Shown piece by piece: positions 27,824 through 35,723 of a stretch of 64,000 nt of DNA. How positions within the stretch are numbered: the stretch's first letter is position 1; each line of letters begins with the position of its first letter. Location of the stretch: the NCBI RefSeq assembly GCF_000971975.1, contig NZ_LAQO01000017.1:62001-126000 (forward strand). The letters run 5' to 3'. Source of the DNA: Paenibacillus algorifonticola. Its GTDB lineage: Bacteria; Bacillota; Bacilli; Paenibacillales; Paenibacillaceae. A program made the position numbers and the translations under genes. The notes beneath the pieces were generated by a model. The model saw nothing but the letters and a program-made list of their open reading frames with translations, did no database searches and had not been told where the DNA came from.

Positions 27824-28978
27824 ATGGTAATACGACGCCAGCGACTGACAGGCATCCTATTGACTTTGTTTTTCCTCGTGTTAGCCGGTTTAACGATATT
27901 CAGCAATACGATCCAATCCGTTATGCTTCCGAAAGTGACGACGGAGAAACCCGTCAAAAAAACATTGTCGCATTTCATTAAAGGCGACGGCATGATTACC
28001 CCGCGGCAAATGACAGCTCTTGTGAACGAAAGCGGTTGGAAGGCCGCGAAGGTGCATGTGCACGATAACGAGCGCGTAAAGAAAGGGCAGGTTCTTATTA
28101 CGTTCGACAGTACGAAGGCGCAGCAGCAACTGCTAGATGAGGAAGCCCGGCTGTAGAAGATGATCTTGAACTTGGAGGCGTTGCAAGAACAGTATGTGCT
28201 TACGCAACGGGAGGGGAGCGAAGAGATGATTCGTAAAGCTGTACGCGACTTGAAGAGCTGGCAGTTGGACCGGGACATCGGGCAGCGAACAATCGATCAA
28301 ATGCGCAAGGAATTATCCCGTAACCGTACGCTCAAAGCTCCTTTTGAAGGGGTGGTTGCGAATCTTCAGGCGGAGGAAGGAACAAACATGGCCCCAGGGC
28401 AAATTTTGCTCGAGTTGATAAAGACGGAAGAAGGCTTCCAGTTCTCCTTCACGACGGACGAAGAATCGGCGTCCCTTCTTCAGAACAATGAGAAAGTGAC
28501 GGTGGATGTGAAAGGGGAGAAAAATTGGCAATTGGAAGGGAAGATTGCTGAAATCAAGGATGTGTCACAGGGAAGCGGCGGCGAGTCAAATGGCAATCTG
28601 GGCGCAGAAGGCGGAGCTCTGAACGGGAATGGAGAAGAGGGCGCGGATCGCCGTAAAGCAGTCGTTGTGTTCGTCTCCGGCGACAGCCTGCAAGGAGGTG
28701 AGGCAGCCAGCGTAGCCGTGGAGAAAAAGGCCGAACAGCAAGGATTAGTCATACGCAAAGAGAGACTGAAGAAGGATGAGAAAGGAAGCTATGTGCTCGT
28801 CGTTCGTGAGAACAAAAATTCACTGGGCAATATCTACACCGTACATAAAGCATATGTGAAGACGGGAGATTGGAACGAAGAGGAGATTATTGTCTTGGAC
28901 GGACTATTTGCGAAAGACGATATCATCGCGGAAACAAGCGAACCCCTGCAAGAAGACAACAGAATTCGACTGGATTGA
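27824..28978 (+). pseudogene. HlyD-like adaptor protein interrupted by a TAG codon
   Basis: One reading frame of 384 codons is broken by a single TAG at 28154-28156. Before it are a membrane anchor (residues ~8-28) and the first half of a lipoyl-like domain (VHDNERVKKGQVLITFDS); after it are a coiled-coil segment and the second half (LKAPFEGVVANLQAEEG), then a beta-barrel region. This is the layout of an HlyD/MFP periplasmic-adaptor protein. CAG to TAG would explain the stop. ATG 28160 could restart the distal half. AAAAGGAGAGCG precedes the first ATG. The protein may be lost, made as two parts, read through, or the stop may be a sequencing error. Confidence 0.8.
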
Positions 28979-28982
28979 GAGG

Positions 28983-30347
28983 ATGATGGCTTTGAAGAAG
29001 AATTGGATATATTTCCTATTGTGCTCGTTATTATTGCTTACTGCATGCAGCGGCAAAGAAACCGGCACTGACGACCTTACAGCACCCCAAGACATTAAGG
29101 CGCCTGCTGGTCAAAAAACGGTTGCCGTAGCCGTGATGAATGCAGACCCGTTTCTGCTAACGGCCGTCCAGAAATTTGAAGAGCTTCATAAGGATATCCA
29201 TATCGAAATCAACGAATACAAATCAACGCCGCAATCGGGCGGAGGAACGGCTATGCCTGGGATGACGCAGGAGGATATGGAGAAATTCGTACAGACCGTC
29301 ACCACTCAGGCACTATCGGGAAACGCCTCTGATTTGATCGCCATGGATAACTTGCCGCAGGAAAAATTCATTGAGAAAAAAATATTGATCAATTTAAATG
29401 ACCTGATCAGTAAGGACGCGTCATTCGATAAGAGTCAATATTACCAAAACATTTTGCAAACCTCTCAAGTCGGAGAAGGCCTTTACTCAATACCGTTTAG
29501 TTTCTATTTGGAGAAGGTCATCATGGCGAATACCCCTCTGTTGAACAAGGCCAAAATAACGATCGACGACAGCGCATGGACATGGAATCAGTTCAAGGAC
29601 ATCGCCAAGAAGTTGCAGGGCCAAATAGGCAGCAGCTTCCCGTCTTTCGCCAACATGCCTCCTTCGCAGATGCTTTATCAATACATCGACGCTCATTACT
29701 CAGAGCTTGTCGGTCAAGGAAAAACGAATTTCGATACCGAACCATTCAGGAACGTCATGCGGCAGATCAAATCGATGTATGACGAAGGCATTTTGAGTGC
29801 TGAGCCTGTGATGGATCAGAAACAAACGATGTTTTCCCTGAACGGACTTGTCGAACCGCTGAGCGCTTTGATGGACATGCTTCGATCGGATACGCAATTT
29901 TTGCAGATGCCTTCCTTTGACGGAAAGCCGAGCGGCTTCGGTTACCGTACAACGTTGCTGCTCGGCATAAACAGCAAATCGAAGGTACAACCGGAAGCCT
30001 GGGAATTTATAAAATTTCTGCTCTCGGAAGAGATGCAGGCTTCTCCCCAATTGGGAGGGTATCCATTAAATAAAAGTGTATTGGATAAAACGCTCGAAGA
30101 GGGTCGTCAAATGATTGAACAAGGAAAGATTCCCGTTCCGGGGGGAAAGCCCAGCGCAGAAACTCTCAAGGGAAATATTCTAGCGCTACAGGAGATATTG
30201 GAAAGGGCGAGGACGAAAGCGCCTGGAGACATAAAGGTATCCGCGATCGCCATAGAAGAATTCGATTCGTACATGAGCGGCCAGAAATCGGCGGAGGAAG
30301 TGAGCAAGCTGATCCAAAATCGGGTGAATACGTATTTGAACGAATGA
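28983..30347 (+). CDS. ABC transporter extracellular solute-binding lipoprotein
   Basis: The 454-residue protein is a family 1 sugar-type binding protein anchored by a lipid: the lipobox is LLTACSG with the cysteine at about residue 22. The body contains the usual two-lobed pattern (VAVAVMNADPFLLTAVQKFE; later GFGYRTTLLLGINSKSK and AWEFIKFLLSEEMQ). GAGAGG lies directly before the first ATG; ATG 28986 or TTG 28992 are equally possible starts and the TTG has the best spacing. It completes the permease-adaptor operon; the ligand is unknown. Confidence 0.88.
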   Translation: MMALKKNWIYFLLCSLLLLTACSGKETGTDDLTAPQDIKAPAGQKTVAVAVMNADPFLLTAVQKFEELHKDIHIEINEYKSTPQSGGGTAMPGMTQEDMEKFVQTVTTQALSGNASDLIAMDNLPQEKFIEKKILINLNDLISKDASFDKSQYYQNILQTSQVGEGLYSIPFSFYLEKVIMANTPLLNKAKITIDDSAWTWNQFKDIAKKLQGQIGSSFPSFANMPPSQMLYQYIDAHYSELVGQGKTNFDTEPFRNVMRQIKSMYDEGILSAEPVMDQKQTMFSLNGLVEPLSALMDMLRSDTQFLQMPSFDGKPSGFGYRTTLLLGINSKSKVQPEAWEFIKFLLSEEMQASPQLGGYPLNKSVLDKTLEEGRQMIEQGKIPVPGGKPSAETLKGNILALQEILERARTKAPGDIKVSAIAIEEFDSYMSGQKSAEEVSKLIQNRVNTYLNE

Positions 30348-30496
30348 TAGGATATGAAAACGAAGGGATGAGCAACCGGATGTACCTGCAAATTGTCGTG
30401 TATCTGCCTGTAGATGAGCCTGCGCACCAAGCCTTTGAAAATCTCGGATGCCCTCCGCTGGGAGGCGAATCATACACAAAGAAGTCACTCTTGTAG
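30344..30496 (+). CDS. Small open frame coupled to the binding lipoprotein
   Basis: A 50-codon frame starts at ATG 30344, overlapping the lipoprotein stop (ATGATAG), with a second ATG at 30368. Its product (MSNRMYLQIVVYLPVDEP, then HQAFENLGCPPLGGE) resembles no family I know. The last codons lie in the 5' arm and loop of a perfect 16-base hairpin. It may be a truncated start of a longer gene cut by the IS6-family relic just downstream, or a chance frame. Confidence 0.35.
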   Translation: MIGYENEGMSNRMYLQIVVYLPVDEPAHQAFENLGCPPLGGESYTKKSLL

Positions 30497-30512
30497 AGTG
30501 ACTTCTTTGTGT
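30474..30512. terminator. Perfect 16-base hairpin
   Basis: ACACAAAGAAGTCACT pairs exactly with AGTGACTTCTTTGTGT across a seven-base loop. No T-run follows on either strand, so it could be a terminator, an mRNA-stabilising structure or a mobile-element end. Confidence 0.5.
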
Positions 30513-30514
30513 AG

Positions 30515-30643
30515 CCGTTTAAATGATTCGTTGAATCGGTGATTATCTTGCTTGACATCTGATGGTAAAAATACAGCCTCAGTTATCGTAGTCTGGTAGA
30601 AATGATGGAAGAACGAGGACTACATATGGCTCATGTCACCTAT
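30515..30643 (+). mobile_element. IS6-family transposase relic (N-terminal fragment)
   Basis: In one frame the translation reads FK*FVESVIILL, then a stop, then YSLSYRSLVEMMEERG and LHMAHVTY. This matches the N-terminal region of IS6/IS26-family transposases, where RWYLRYxLSYRxLVEMMEERGL is highly conserved. Three in-frame stops (two probably from tryptophan or arginine-type codons) and the missing catalytic domain show it is dead. It ends five bases from the stop of the convergent permease gene. Confidence 0.7.
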
Positions 30644-30648
30644 AACGT

Positions 30649-31455
30649 TTAACCTTTGACCGCGCCAGCGGTCAAGCCCTTCATAAACGTTTTCGAGCCA
30701 AGAATAAACAGAATCAGCACGGGAATTGTTGTCATGGTCAACGCAGTCATTCGTGCCGCGTAATCAGTCCGATGTACGATGCCCAGATTCGAGATAAATA
30801 TCGGGAGCGTGTACCACTCGGATTTGTTGATTGTTACGAGAGGCAGCAAATAGTTGTTCCATGACCATAGAAACACGAGAGTCGCGAGCGTTGCCAAACC
30901 CGGTTTCATAATGGGCAGCACGATCCGAACGAAAATACCGGGCTCCGAGCAGCCGTCAATTCGCGCACATTCCAGCAGGTCGTTTGGAATCGAATCGCGC
31001 ATGAACTGGATCATAAAAAATGCGCCAAACGGGAATGCGGCCCAGACAAGGATGACCGGCCATAGCGTATTGCCGACGCCGAGATGCCTCATTTCGATAA
31101 TATAACCAATCAATCCGACTTGAGTCGGCACCATCATCGTGATGATAACGAAGGTCTGGAGCAGCTTGCGTCCGCGAAATTGGAACTTCGCCACGGCATA
31201 GCCGATGAGTGTGCTGGTGAATGTCGCCAGCACGACAGATACAACGGATACAATCAAGCTGTTTCCGTATACTTTTATGAAGTCGGCCTGCAGGACCGTC
31301 TTCAGATTTTCCCCCAAATAGCTGCCTGGAAGGATCGGAATCCCCTTGAATAGATCCTCGCTGTAATGGGTTCCCATTACGATCATAATATAGAACGGAA
31401 AGAGCGAGAGCAGGGAAATGACAATTAGACAAAACCACATCAACGCTGTTTTCAT
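30649..31455 (-). CDS. Carbohydrate ABC transporter permease (MalG-like)
   Basis: The 268-residue permease has six hydrophobic segments and the coupling loop LLECARIDGCSEPGIFVRI (EAA motif). It ends with the typical KTFMKGLTAGAVKG. Its start overlaps the stop of the MalF-like permease by four bases. It is the last gene of the sugar transporter operon regulated by the YesM/YesN pair upstream. Confidence 0.93.
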   Translation of the reverse strand: MKTALMWFCLIVISLLSLFPFYIMIVMGTHYSEDLFKGIPILPGSYLGENLKTVLQADFIKVYGNSLIVSVVSVVLATFTSTLIGYAVAKFQFRGRKLLQTFVIITMMVPTQVGLIGYIIEMRHLGVGNTLWPVILVWAAFPFGAFFMIQFMRDSIPNDLLECARIDGCSEPGIFVRIVLPIMKPGLATLATLVFLWSWNNYLLPLVTINKSEWYTLPIFISNLGIVHRTDYAARMTALTMTTIPVLILFILGSKTFMKGLTAGAVKG

Positions 31456-32408
31456 CGTTTGTCCTCCTTAGGTGCTGTCAATCGGTAGCTTAGTATGGAG
31501 AATAGCACGATTAGCAAGAACAGCGAGTAGGCAATGGCTGAAGCATAGCCGAAACGTGTATTGGAACCGAATGATTCGTCCACAAATTTCCAAATAATTG
31601 TAAGAGCTGTGTTGTCAGGACCGCCTACCTGTGCCGAGCCCGACCATCCGCCGTAAAGCAGCTTTGGTTCATCGAATAATTGCAATCCGTTAATAACGGA
31701 TGTGACGACGAGAAATACGATAATGTTCCGAAGCAAGGGCATCGTGATTTTACGGAATGTATGAAGTCCTGTAGAGCCGTCTACCTTGGCTGCTTCGTAT
31801 ACGTCCTGAGGAATAACTGTCATGCCGGCCATAAAAATAATCATAAAATACCCGAGATTGCGCCATATGACCATTAGAGCGATAATTGCCCTGGAGCCCC
31901 ATGGGTCCTGAAGCCAGTAAAAGCCTTCTTCCAGTATTTCAAATTTCGTAAGGAGCAAGTTCACAATTCCCGTCTGCCAGTCGAACAAGTAGGAGAAAAT
32001 AAAGCCGATGGCTACCGGGGTCGTTATATATGGAAGTACATTGATTGTCTGAAATAATCTCTTGCCGCGCGTCAAATTGAACGTCCAATACGCCAGCGTG
32101 AGCCCTAGAATCAAGGTTACTGGTATAAACATAGCCATCATGATCAGGGTGTTCCACAAGGATTTAATGAACAAAGGGTCATTTGTCCAAAGCTGTACAT
32201 AGTTTTTAAAGCCGACATACGTCTTGTCACCTATGCCATTCCAGTCATGCAGACTGAGCACGAATGAGTAAAGGACTGGATACAATTGAAACGCCGCATA
32301 CGTCAGCACAAAAGGCAGGGCGAAAAGATAGGGCCACATGCGTGGCCCCCATCTGCGTTTGCTGGATGCGGCGGAAGTGTTGATTATGCGTTCCGCATTC
32401 ACGGTCAT
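31452..32408 (-). CDS. Carbohydrate ABC transporter permease (MalF-like)
   Basis: The 318-residue permease has six hydrophobic segments after a cytoplasmic N-terminus and carries the coupling loop VYEAAKVDGSTGLHTFRKI. The ATG at 32408 is adopted; TTG 32423 and GTG 32402 (with GAGGG at better spacing) are alternatives. It follows the binding protein by about 18 bases and overlaps the next permease by four. No ATPase is encoded nearby. Confidence 0.92.
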   Translation of the reverse strand: MTVNAERIINTSAASSKRRWGPRMWPYLFALPFVLTYAAFQLYPVLYSFVLSLHDWNGIGDKTYVGFKNYVQLWTNDPLFIKSLWNTLIMMAMFIPVTLILGLTLAYWTFNLTRGKRLFQTINVLPYITTPVAIGFIFSYLFDWQTGIVNLLLTKFEILEEGFYWLQDPWGSRAIIALMVIWRNLGYFMIIFMAGMTVIPQDVYEAAKVDGSTGLHTFRKITMPLLRNIIVFLVVTSVINGLQLFDEPKLLYGGWSGSAQVGGPDNTALTIIWKFVDESFGSNTRFGYASAIAYSLFLLIVLFSILSYRLTAPKEDKR

Positions 32409-32426
32409 CCCTCGTTTTCCCAAAAT

Positions 32427-33803
32427 TTACTTAACGGTCGCGTCCGACGCTTTGTTTTTCGTTTCCTGAATGAACTTCTGCAGGGCGGAATCGGCTGTAA
32501 CCGACTCGTCCTTCATCCATAGCGGGTACAGAGCGTTAAATACAGAGTCCAAGACAGAATCGTATTTGGACTGCGCCTCGCCTTTCATATCTGGAACGAT
32601 ATTCTCGACGAAATATTTCGCGAGATTTTGGCCGCCGAAAAATTCATCGTAAGCCCCCGGTGCGTCGATGAGCGCTTTTTGGGTTTCATAGAACGACTTG
32701 GAGCTGGTCATGTTGCCGAACGTCTTGAAGTTATATGCGGAGCCTTCATCGGACAAGTAAGCATACTGGATGAATGCCCAAGCGGCATCCTTGACTTTGC
32801 TGTCCTTGTAAATGCCGATTGCTGTGCCACCGCGGGTGAATCCGCCTTCTGGCGCTTTAAGGAGACCCCAGCGTCCCGACCCATCCGGATCGTTAGCTGA
32901 AATATGCCATTTGGCTCCCCATGGTGCCATCGGATAGAACATGAACTCGCCTTTCGCCATGGAAGCAGACCAAGCCGGTGTCCACAATTCATTTTTGCCG
33001 ATAATGCCAGCGTCACGCATCTCAAACAAGCGGTTCAAAGGCTTTTGCAGCTTGGTTGTCAAATCGATTTCGGTGCCGTTCACGTAGGAAACGAAATTTT
33101 GCCCTTTCAAGGCAAGATAGGCGTCACCCAGACCTGGGAACATCAGCACCTTGCCAGCGCTTTTGTCTTTCAGCTCTTTGCCAGCGGCGATGAAATCATC
33201 CCATGTCGAAATCTTTTTCTCTAGCTCAGCCGGATCATCCGTGCCCCAGTATTCCTTCGCCAAATCTCTCCGGTAAGCGAACCCGGCAGGCGTCAGCGAT
33301 TGATCGACAGCGATGACTTCGCCCTTGGAATTAGAAACGTACGGCACAACGTAATCTATGATGGTGCTTTTATCGAAGTTATAAGGTGCTGCTTCCAGGT
33401 TGTCGAGTACATCAAGGTCAAACAGCTTGCCGCGGTAAGCCGACTCTCCAAGGATGACGTCTGGAACGTCAGAGCCGGAAGCGATGCCGCTTTGCAGCTT
33501 CTGTAGGTAGTCGTTCGGATTAACGACGGTTACTTCAACTTTGATGTTCGGGTATTTCTTATTAAATTCCACGATCATGCCCTTCTGAAACGCTTCGTCC
33601 CAATCCCATACTTTAACGGTGCCGCTAATCTGCGTCGGATCAGTGCTGACCGCAGCCGACGCCGACGGAGCAGCAGTGCTTCCATTGTTACCAGTACCGT
33701 TGTCTCCAGTGGTGTTGTTGCCGCCGCAGGCTGCGAGCAGCCCCGTCACCATAAGCAGAGATATGAAACCGCCCACCCATTTGGCATTTTTTCTTCTGTT
33801 CAC
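32427..33803 (-). CDS. Carbohydrate ABC transporter solute-binding lipoprotein
   Basis: The 458-residue protein starts at GTG and has a signal peptide with lipobox GLLAACGG. A Thr/Ser/Asn-rich linker precedes a family 1 sugar-binding fold (VKVWDWDEAFQKGMIVEFNKKYPNI region; later AWAFIQYAYLSDEGS). It leads the permease operon. AGGGGG lies upstream, and a 14-base palindrome at 33831-33844 sits just before the ribosome site as a candidate operator. The sugar is not identifiable from sequence. Confidence 0.92.
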   Translation of the reverse strand: MNRRKNAKWVGGFISLLMVTGLLAACGGNNTTGDNGTGNNGSTAAPSASAAVSTDPTQISGTVKVWDWDEAFQKGMIVEFNKKYPNIKVEVTVVNPNDYLQKLQSGIASGSDVPDVILGESAYRGKLFDLDVLDNLEAAPYNFDKSTIIDYVVPYVSNSKGEVIAVDQSLTPAGFAYRRDLAKEYWGTDDPAELEKKISTWDDFIAAGKELKDKSAGKVLMFPGLGDAYLALKGQNFVSYVNGTEIDLTTKLQKPLNRLFEMRDAGIIGKNELWTPAWSASMAKGEFMFYPMAPWGAKWHISANDPDGSGRWGLLKAPEGGFTRGGTAIGIYKDSKVKDAAWAFIQYAYLSDEGSAYNFKTFGNMTSSKSFYETQKALIDAPGAYDEFFGGQNLAKYFVENIVPDMKGEAQSKYDSVLDSVFNALYPLWMKDESVTADSALQKFIQETKNKASDATVK

Positions 33804-33830
33804 GATGGTGAGTCCCCCTAAAAATAATTT

Positions 33831-33844
33831 TGTAAGTGCTTACA
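33831..33844. promoter_or_regulatory. Palindromic operator, cre-like
   Basis: TGTAAGTGCTTACA (minus strand TGTAAGCACTTACA) lies 28 bases before the binding-protein start. It resembles LacI-family and CcpA catabolite response elements (TGWAANCGNTNWCA) except at the centre. Repression of the sugar operon by CcpA or a LacI-type regulator is plausible. Confidence 0.5.
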
Positions 33845-33973
33845 CTGATATCGTAACCCAGGACCCTGTTAGGTGGTAATTAGCCAAAACGGCGATTTCG
33901 TATAAAATCCGGTGATCAAATCGATTTCACCCTCGAAACGGTAGCTTTGCCGCCAGAGGACGGCGACAGCCGT

Positions 33974-35716
33974 TTACGCTTGATCGGTCCAAGGAAGCTT
34001 AATTCGTATAAGGGTGCCCTGCCCCCATTCACTAAATACTTCCAGACGCGCCGAAGCGCCAAAATGGGTTTGCAGCCGTTCTTGAATGTTGGACAAGCCG
34101 ATTCCTCTCGTGCGCTCGGGCTCCTGTCCCCCCTGTCCCATCTGCATCTTCCAGCCTTCTTCGGGCACAGTCATGCCTTGACCGTCGTCTTCAACTTCCA
34201 AAACAAGCTGTTCTCCGTCCCGGTAAGCCCGTACAATAATGATGCCCTCCTCTAAATCCGACGGAATGATGCCGTGTACAATCGCGTTCTCGACGAGAGG
34301 CTGCAGCACCAGCCGGGGAACCGAACGGTCAAGCAGTGCTTCATCCATCTCCCAGACGAGCCGGAATTGGCCAGGATAACGAGTCTGCTGGATGACCGTG
34401 TATTTGTCGATGATCCGCTTCTCTTCCGACAGCGGCGCACGCACGGCCCCCTCCCCCGTCTTGATCGTATTTTGCAAAATAGAGATGAGCGCCTGAGTCA
34501 CTTCGGCCGCTTCTGCCCCGCGATTGGCGTGGGACAAGTAAATAACCGTATTCAAGGAGTTGTACAGGAAATGCGGATTGATCTGAGCCATCAATAAATC
34601 GATTTGCATTTGCCGTTTCACCGTTTCGTTCTGTACGGCAGTGTCCATCAGGTTTTTCAAGTCTCTGACCATCCGATTGAAACCCGTGCCCAAAATCTCC
34701 AGCTCATCCCCGCTGCGAATTTGGACGCTTGTCCCGAGATCGCCGACCGCTACGCGCTTCATCGCGTTCGTCAGCCGAATCAATGGCTTCATCAGATTGA
34801 CAATAATGGGCAGCATGACGACCAGCGTTACGATAATGGCGGTAATAATGATGATGATATAGAAAAAGAAAACGCGATTAATTTTCATAAACAATTTGCT
34901 CTTAGACAGCAAAGCCGCCTGTTTCCATCCTTGGCTCATCGCGTCGTCAGTCAACACGATGGTGCGGGCGTTCTCCGCAAATGGCTCGCCGGAATGTAAT
35001 GCGCTCGCCATAAACGACCGGTCCGATTCTGGCAGCTTATCATTGGCGGCAAGCAGCAATGCGCCTGAGCCGGTGAACAGCTCTATTTGCTCGAAATCCT
35101 GCGCGCTTTGCAAAAAGACGTTTGATAGTTCCGAATAGGCGATATCGATGACAAGATAGCTTTCCGCATCTAAGTCCTGACCGATTGGGCGGTATTTCAA
35201 CACGTAACTAAAAACCTGCCGGTTGCCGCTGATAAAGAAGAATGGATGCGGCTCACTGTAGGCAGCGCGTGTATCTTTCATTTTCACAAACCAGTCCTGC
35301 TTCAAGTACTCGGAGAAATATTCCTCGTATCCGCTGTAATTGGAGTAGGTTTCCTCGTTCGGCGTAACGATCACGACGTTCAGGATGAAGTTGCTGAGCG
35401 CCACGAACCGCCCGAGCTTTTCCTGTACGGCTTGCTTGCGAAAATAATTCACCTCAATATCCTCGCTTGCTGGCGCATTAATTAGTGCCGTTATCTCCTC
35501 GTCGGATACGATGTACTCCGCTGTCTTGACGACCTGCTCTTGGATTTTCTTCAATTGAAATGAAATTTGCGCGAGCTTCGTCCGGCTGTCCTTAATCGAT
35601 TGCTCGCGAATAATGTCCTTGGCGTAGTCGTAGATGAAAAAGCCGCTAAGGATCAGCGAAATGGAGACGACAAGAACGGTGCTGGCGATAATCTTGGTGC
35701 GAATCCTCATGCGCAT
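33974..35716 (-). CDS. YesM-type sensor histidine kinase
   Basis: The 580-residue kinase has a membrane segment near the N-terminus (~10-30), an extracellular dCACHE-like domain, a second segment (~280-305), HAMP (~310-360), a His_kinase domain with the phospho-accepting NPHFLYNSLNTVIYL, and a catalytic domain with EDDGQGM and GIGLSNIQERL. This is the class that regulates carbohydrate transporters in Paenibacillus with YesN partners. It lies between the YesN-like regulator and the sugar ABC operon on the same strand. Confidence 0.93.
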   Translation of the reverse strand: MRMRIRTKIIASTVLVVSISLILSGFFIYDYAKDIIREQSIKDSRTKLAQISFQLKKIQEQVVKTAEYIVSDEEITALINAPASEDIEVNYFRKQAVQEKLGRFVALSNFILNVVIVTPNEETYSNYSGYEEYFSEYLKQDWFVKMKDTRAAYSEPHPFFFISGNRQVFSYVLKYRPIGQDLDAESYLVIDIAYSELSNVFLQSAQDFEQIELFTGSGALLLAANDKLPESDRSFMASALHSGEPFAENARTIVLTDDAMSQGWKQAALLSKSKLFMKINRVFFFYIIIIITAIIVTLVVMLPIIVNLMKPLIRLTNAMKRVAVGDLGTSVQIRSGDELEILGTGFNRMVRDLKNLMDTAVQNETVKRQMQIDLLMAQINPHFLYNSLNTVIYLSHANRGAEAAEVTQALISILQNTIKTGEGAVRAPLSEEKRIIDKYTVIQQTRYPGQFRLVWEMDEALLDRSVPRLVLQPLVENAIVHGIIPSDLEEGIIIVRAYRDGEQLVLEVEDDGQGMTVPEEGWKMQMGQGGQEPERTRGIGLSNIQERLQTHFGASARLEVFSEWGQGTLIRIKLPWTDQA

Positions 35717-35723
35717 TGTAAGG

